DNA from: Bryobacteraceae bacterium | GTDB lineage: Bacteria > Acidobacteriota > Terriglobia > Bryobacterales > Bryobacteraceae | DNA: 9,395 nt | Assembly (NCBI GenBank): GCA_030039005.1 | Contig: JASHQT010000001.1 | Coordinates: forward strand, 1-9,395 | Direction: 5' to 3' | Shown here: piece after piece, positions 7,248 to 9,395 of the stretch | How positions within the stretch are numbered: the stretch's first letter is position 1 | Layout of the letters: every line of letters begins with the position of its first letter | Program-made: the position numbers and the translations under genes | The notes under the pieces: generated by a model | Seen by the model: the letters and a program-made list of their open reading frames with translations, nothing else | The model's database searches: none | What the model was told of the DNA's origin: nothing

Positions 7248-8285
7248 TCACGGATTCACCGGCTCATATTCGAAACTGGGACCCGCGTTCACGCCATCGG
7301 CGAACGGAACGGTCATCATTTCCATCGCCAGCTCGCGCAGCGAATGCATGAGCCCGATCGCCGATTCCAGCTGGTTCGGCTTTCCGTTGAAGGTATGATG
7401 CAGCGCCTTCAGCAGGCTGGTATAGGCGTAATTGAAATTTTGGTTCAAGTAGTGCGCCTGGCTGGAGGGCGGATAATTGGCTTGTAGAGGATTATCGATC
7501 ACCGGCAGAACCTTGCTCGCGTCGAATGGAATCGGCGGACCATCGTACCGGTATTTCTGATCGTCTGGCGTGCCAGGGGGCGGATTGGGCACCGGAACCA
7601 GCTTGTGCCCGTGCCAGATCTCAGCGAACCGGTAGTAGTGCGCCAGTTCGTGCTCCAGGTCGAGCGGCGACGTAGTGGTGCCCTCGCCCTGTTGCTTGAT
7701 GATCTCGATGGCCTGAGTGGCTGTCTTCAAATCTTTCACTGGAAACAGTTCCGAGGAGGGAAAACCGCCGCCCGTCACCTGGTATGACTCTTTTCCGGTG
7801 AAGATTCCCGGCGATAACTCCTCGATCTTTTTCTCGATCCGCGTATAGTATTCGCCGATGGTAAGCGGCTTGGCCTCCGCGGCGGCCAGGACCGGGAAGT
7901 TGAGCGGATTTTCCGGCTGCTCGATTACCATGAACGTGTCGTGCACGTGAGCAAGCGAGAAGCGCTTGAGGTGCACCCATAATCCGGATTCCACGCCGCC
8001 CGGCAGATGGCCCGGAAACTTGGGGATGAAGTCCGGTTTGTCGATCGCTGGCGCGCCCCCCACGGCATTCAGCGTATTGGACGCCAGCGCGAAGTGCAGC
8101 ATCTCCTCCAGGATCACCGACAGCATCAGACTCGCGATTTCTTCGTTGTCGGCTCCGAGCGAATACAACGAATACAAGTACGCCGGCAGTGTGGCGTGTT
8201 CCAGCTCTATGGCGCGTTGCAGCGCTTTTTGCACTCCGCCCGGCTGTTCCAGTTCATCGAGAAGTTTCGCGTTCAGTAAAATCAT
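7248..8285 (-). CDS. Ferritin-like protein, iminophenyl-pyruvate dimer synthase (VioB-type) domain family
   Basis: The protein has 345 residues. Its N-terminal two-thirds read as a ferritin-like helical bundle: AIELEHATLPAYLYSLYS (25-42), EEIASLMLSVILEEMLHFAL (48-67), IGEYYTRIEKKIEEL (143-157) and LEHELAHYYRFAEIWHGHKL (210-229). Candidate metal ligands are Glu29, Glu61-x-x-His64, Glu145 and Glu213-x-x-His216, the E/ExxH/E/ExxH set of diiron carboxylate proteins. LEHATLPAYLYSLYS and the ILEEMLHF.LA.N block followed by a GG..P...P.FP. stretch are, as I recall, hallmarks of the Pfam 'Ferritin-like' family named after violacein VioB. Actual indole-type chemistry is not implied: no amino-acid oxidase or VioC/D-like partner is in view. 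There is no signal peptide. ATG at 8285 has only a poorly spaced GGAAG upstream. It sits 18 bases after the upstream gene and 34 before the phosphatase, so co-transcription is very likely. Confidence 0.88.
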   Translation of the reverse strand: MILLNAKLLDELEQPGGVQKALQRAIELEHATLPAYLYSLYSLGADNEEIASLMLSVILEEMLHFALASNTLNAVGGAPAIDKPDFIPKFPGHLPGGVESGLWVHLKRFSLAHVHDTFMVIEQPENPLNFPVLAAAEAKPLTIGEYYTRIEKKIEELSPGIFTGKESYQVTGGGFPSSELFPVKDLKTATQAIEIIKQQGEGTTTSPLDLEHELAHYYRFAEIWHGHKLVPVPNPPPGTPDDQKYRYDGPPIPFDASKVLPVIDNPLQANYPPSSQAHYLNQNFNYAYTSLLKALHHTFNGKPNQLESAIGLMHSLRELAMEMMTVPFADGVNAGPSFEYEPVNP

Positions 8286-8303
8286 GGCTCTACGCTCTCT
8301 TCC

Positions 8304-9395
8304 TTAGCGTTTCCTCTGGGCCCGCTTGCCGGCTCGAAGCTGCGTAAAGAACGCGAGCTTGCCGCTGTTAGTGAGCGGCGCGGGAACCTCCGCGACTTTG
8401 CTTTGGCCCGGCGCTTGGGCCGGCGCCACCGCGGCCGGGGCCGACGGAACAGGCCCCAACAGCGGTTTTCCATCCGGCCCAACGTTCTTCAGCCAGTTCC
8501 GGATCGCCTGGCGCTTTCCACCCGACAGGTCGCGCGTCACGGGCATTGAATTTGGATCTTCGGCGCCCAGTCCGAACACGATCGATAGCGGAACCAGGTT
8601 GGCGGAAATCGACTCATAGCTCGCCATGTCCAGGAACCGGTCCATGATCGGATACAAGTTCGCGTATTGCTGGAAAACCGGCTGCAAGCATCCGTACCAG
8701 ACCGGCGGACTCGCCGTAAATTCGTCCCACACCAGAAAACTGACGAATTCCGAAGGATTGAACGGATACTGCAGCGGCGGCGGCAGCGTGTCTTCCAGCG
8801 CAAAGCGAATACCGTATACCTGCCCATCGATATATCCGCGTGGATTGCCCGGATTGCCGGCGCTGATCTTCACTTTCGCTTCGCCATTTTGGTCGAGCAG
8901 CACCGTGCGGGGGAAATCGAGAACGTTCTCCGGCACGCCGACCGGCGGCGCACCCGGCCCGCCGCCAATCTGAGTGGGGTCCAAAAACGCGATCACCCGC
9001 GCGCCCGCGTACGGCTGGCCGAGTTGCGTGGCAAACAGATGAATCTCGGCGGACTCACCCGGATTCATCCGGTACACGAACTGGTCCGGCCGCACATACA
9101 GCCCGCCCGGAGATTCCCAGATCCCCGGCTTCGAATTCGAGCTCGCGTCGGTGAGCATGATCACCAGCGGATTAGAGGCGATGGTCTTCAACTCGTCCGC
9201 TGTCAGCTTGCGGTCCGGTGGCAGCACCGCGACACCTGCTGTCTGCCGAAACCAGTCCGGAGCCTGGTAATTCACGTTTCCGATGAATAAGGTTTCGGGC
9301 TCGCCGCTTGAGTCTACCGCCGAACACGCCAGAGACAGCACCCCGATGTTGGTGAACGGGCCGCCCATCGTGGTCGTGGTGAGCGAGTTGCCTAG
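8304..9395 (-). CDS. Protein of unknown function with Ig-like region, C-terminal part (cut at right edge)
   Basis: The frame is open for 363 codons from the right edge to a TAA at 8304. An ATG exists at 9368, but nine further codons continue to the edge without a stop, no Shine-Dalgarno precedes that ATG and no signal peptide follows it, so the true start is probably outside. I do not recognise the protein. Numbering from the 9368 ATG, residues about 90-190 look like an Ig-like beta-sandwich (YVRPDQFVYRMNPGESAEI, GARVIAFLD, LLDQNGEAKVKISAG). Residues 238-295 look helical (YPIMDRFLDMASYE, then MPVTRDLSGGKRQAIRNWL). Residues 301-332 are Pro/Ala-rich linker, and the tail RAGKRAQRKR is strongly basic. 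Spacing of 18 bases to the ferritin-like gene argues for a shared transcript and linked function. Whether it binds, anchors or modifies something is not visible. Confidence 0.8.
   Translation of the reverse strand, partial: LGNSLTTTTMGGPFTNIGVLSLACSAVDSSGEPETLFIGNVNYQAPDWFRQTAGVAVLPPDRKLTADELKTIASNPLVIMLTDASSNSKPGIWESPGGLYVRPDQFVYRMNPGESAEIHLFATQLGQPYAGARVIAFLDPTQIGGGPGAPPVGVPENVLDFPRTVLLDQNGEAKVKISAGNPGNPRGYIDGQVYGIRFALEDTLPPPLQYPFNPSEFVSFLVWDEFTASPPVWYGCLQPVFQQYANLYPIMDRFLDMASYESISANLVPLSIVFGLGAEDPNSMPVTRDLSGGKRQAIRNWLKNVGPDGKPLLGPVPSAPAAVAPAQAPGQSKVAEVPAPLTNSGKLAFFTQLRAGKRAQRKR

Noticed and set aside
7248..8285. Evidence for a violacein or rebeccamycin type pathway
   Set aside because: Only the ferritin-like domain is related by family name. 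No tryptophan oxidase, chromopyrrolate synthase or flavin hydroxylase is in the window, so naming the product after that pathway would be unsupported.

Overview
The window is a gene-dense stretch of a GC-rich bacterial chromosome (about 60% G+C by eye). It carries nine protein-coding genes, two of them cut by the window edges. Gene content and protein style (secreted type-B carboxylesterase, an exopolysaccharide sugar-transferase N-terminus of the form FSRHYRR, homogentisate dioxygenase, a ferritin-like IPD-synthase-type protein) suggest a soil Acidobacteriota, perhaps of the Solibacter/Bryobacter group. That placement is recall-based inference and no rRNA marker is present. I see no tRNA, rRNA, CRISPR array, insertion sequence, attachment site or origin, and no gene-free stretch longer than 70 bases.

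Left block (1-2756): on the minus strand lie the 5' end of a membrane polyprenyl glycosylphosphotransferase (running off the left edge) and, just upstream of it, an L-2-hydroxyglutarate dehydrogenase/oxidase (lhgO). Diverging from lhgO on the plus strand is a Bcr/CflA-type MFS drug exporter.

Middle block (2790-6546): a secreted type-B carboxylesterase (+) runs head-on into homogentisate 1,2-dioxygenase (hmgA, -), and their 3' ends overlap by 20 bases. hmgA shares a 51-base divergent promoter region with an exported alpha/beta hydrolase (+). hmgA opens the aromatic ring in tyrosine/phenylalanine breakdown, but its usual partners (hppD, maiA, fahA) are not in view; the flanking esterases may or may not feed it.

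Right block (6566-9395, all minus): a compact three-gene operon, read right to left. It encodes a large protein of unknown function (cut at the right edge, with an Ig-like beta region and a basic tail), a ferritin-like protein of the iminophenyl-pyruvate-dimer-synthase/VioB-type family with a full set of candidate diiron ligands, and a histidine phosphatase with an Asp/Lys-rich insert in its catalytic fold. This is the least explained part of the window and the best candidate for an undescribed function.

A recurring regulatory feature: genes that must have their own promoter lack Shine-Dalgarno sequences. In the two clearest cases a -10-like hexamer sits exactly seven bases before the ATG, as expected for leaderless mRNAs. 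The third gene of the right-hand operon, by contrast, has a strong Shine-Dalgarno.
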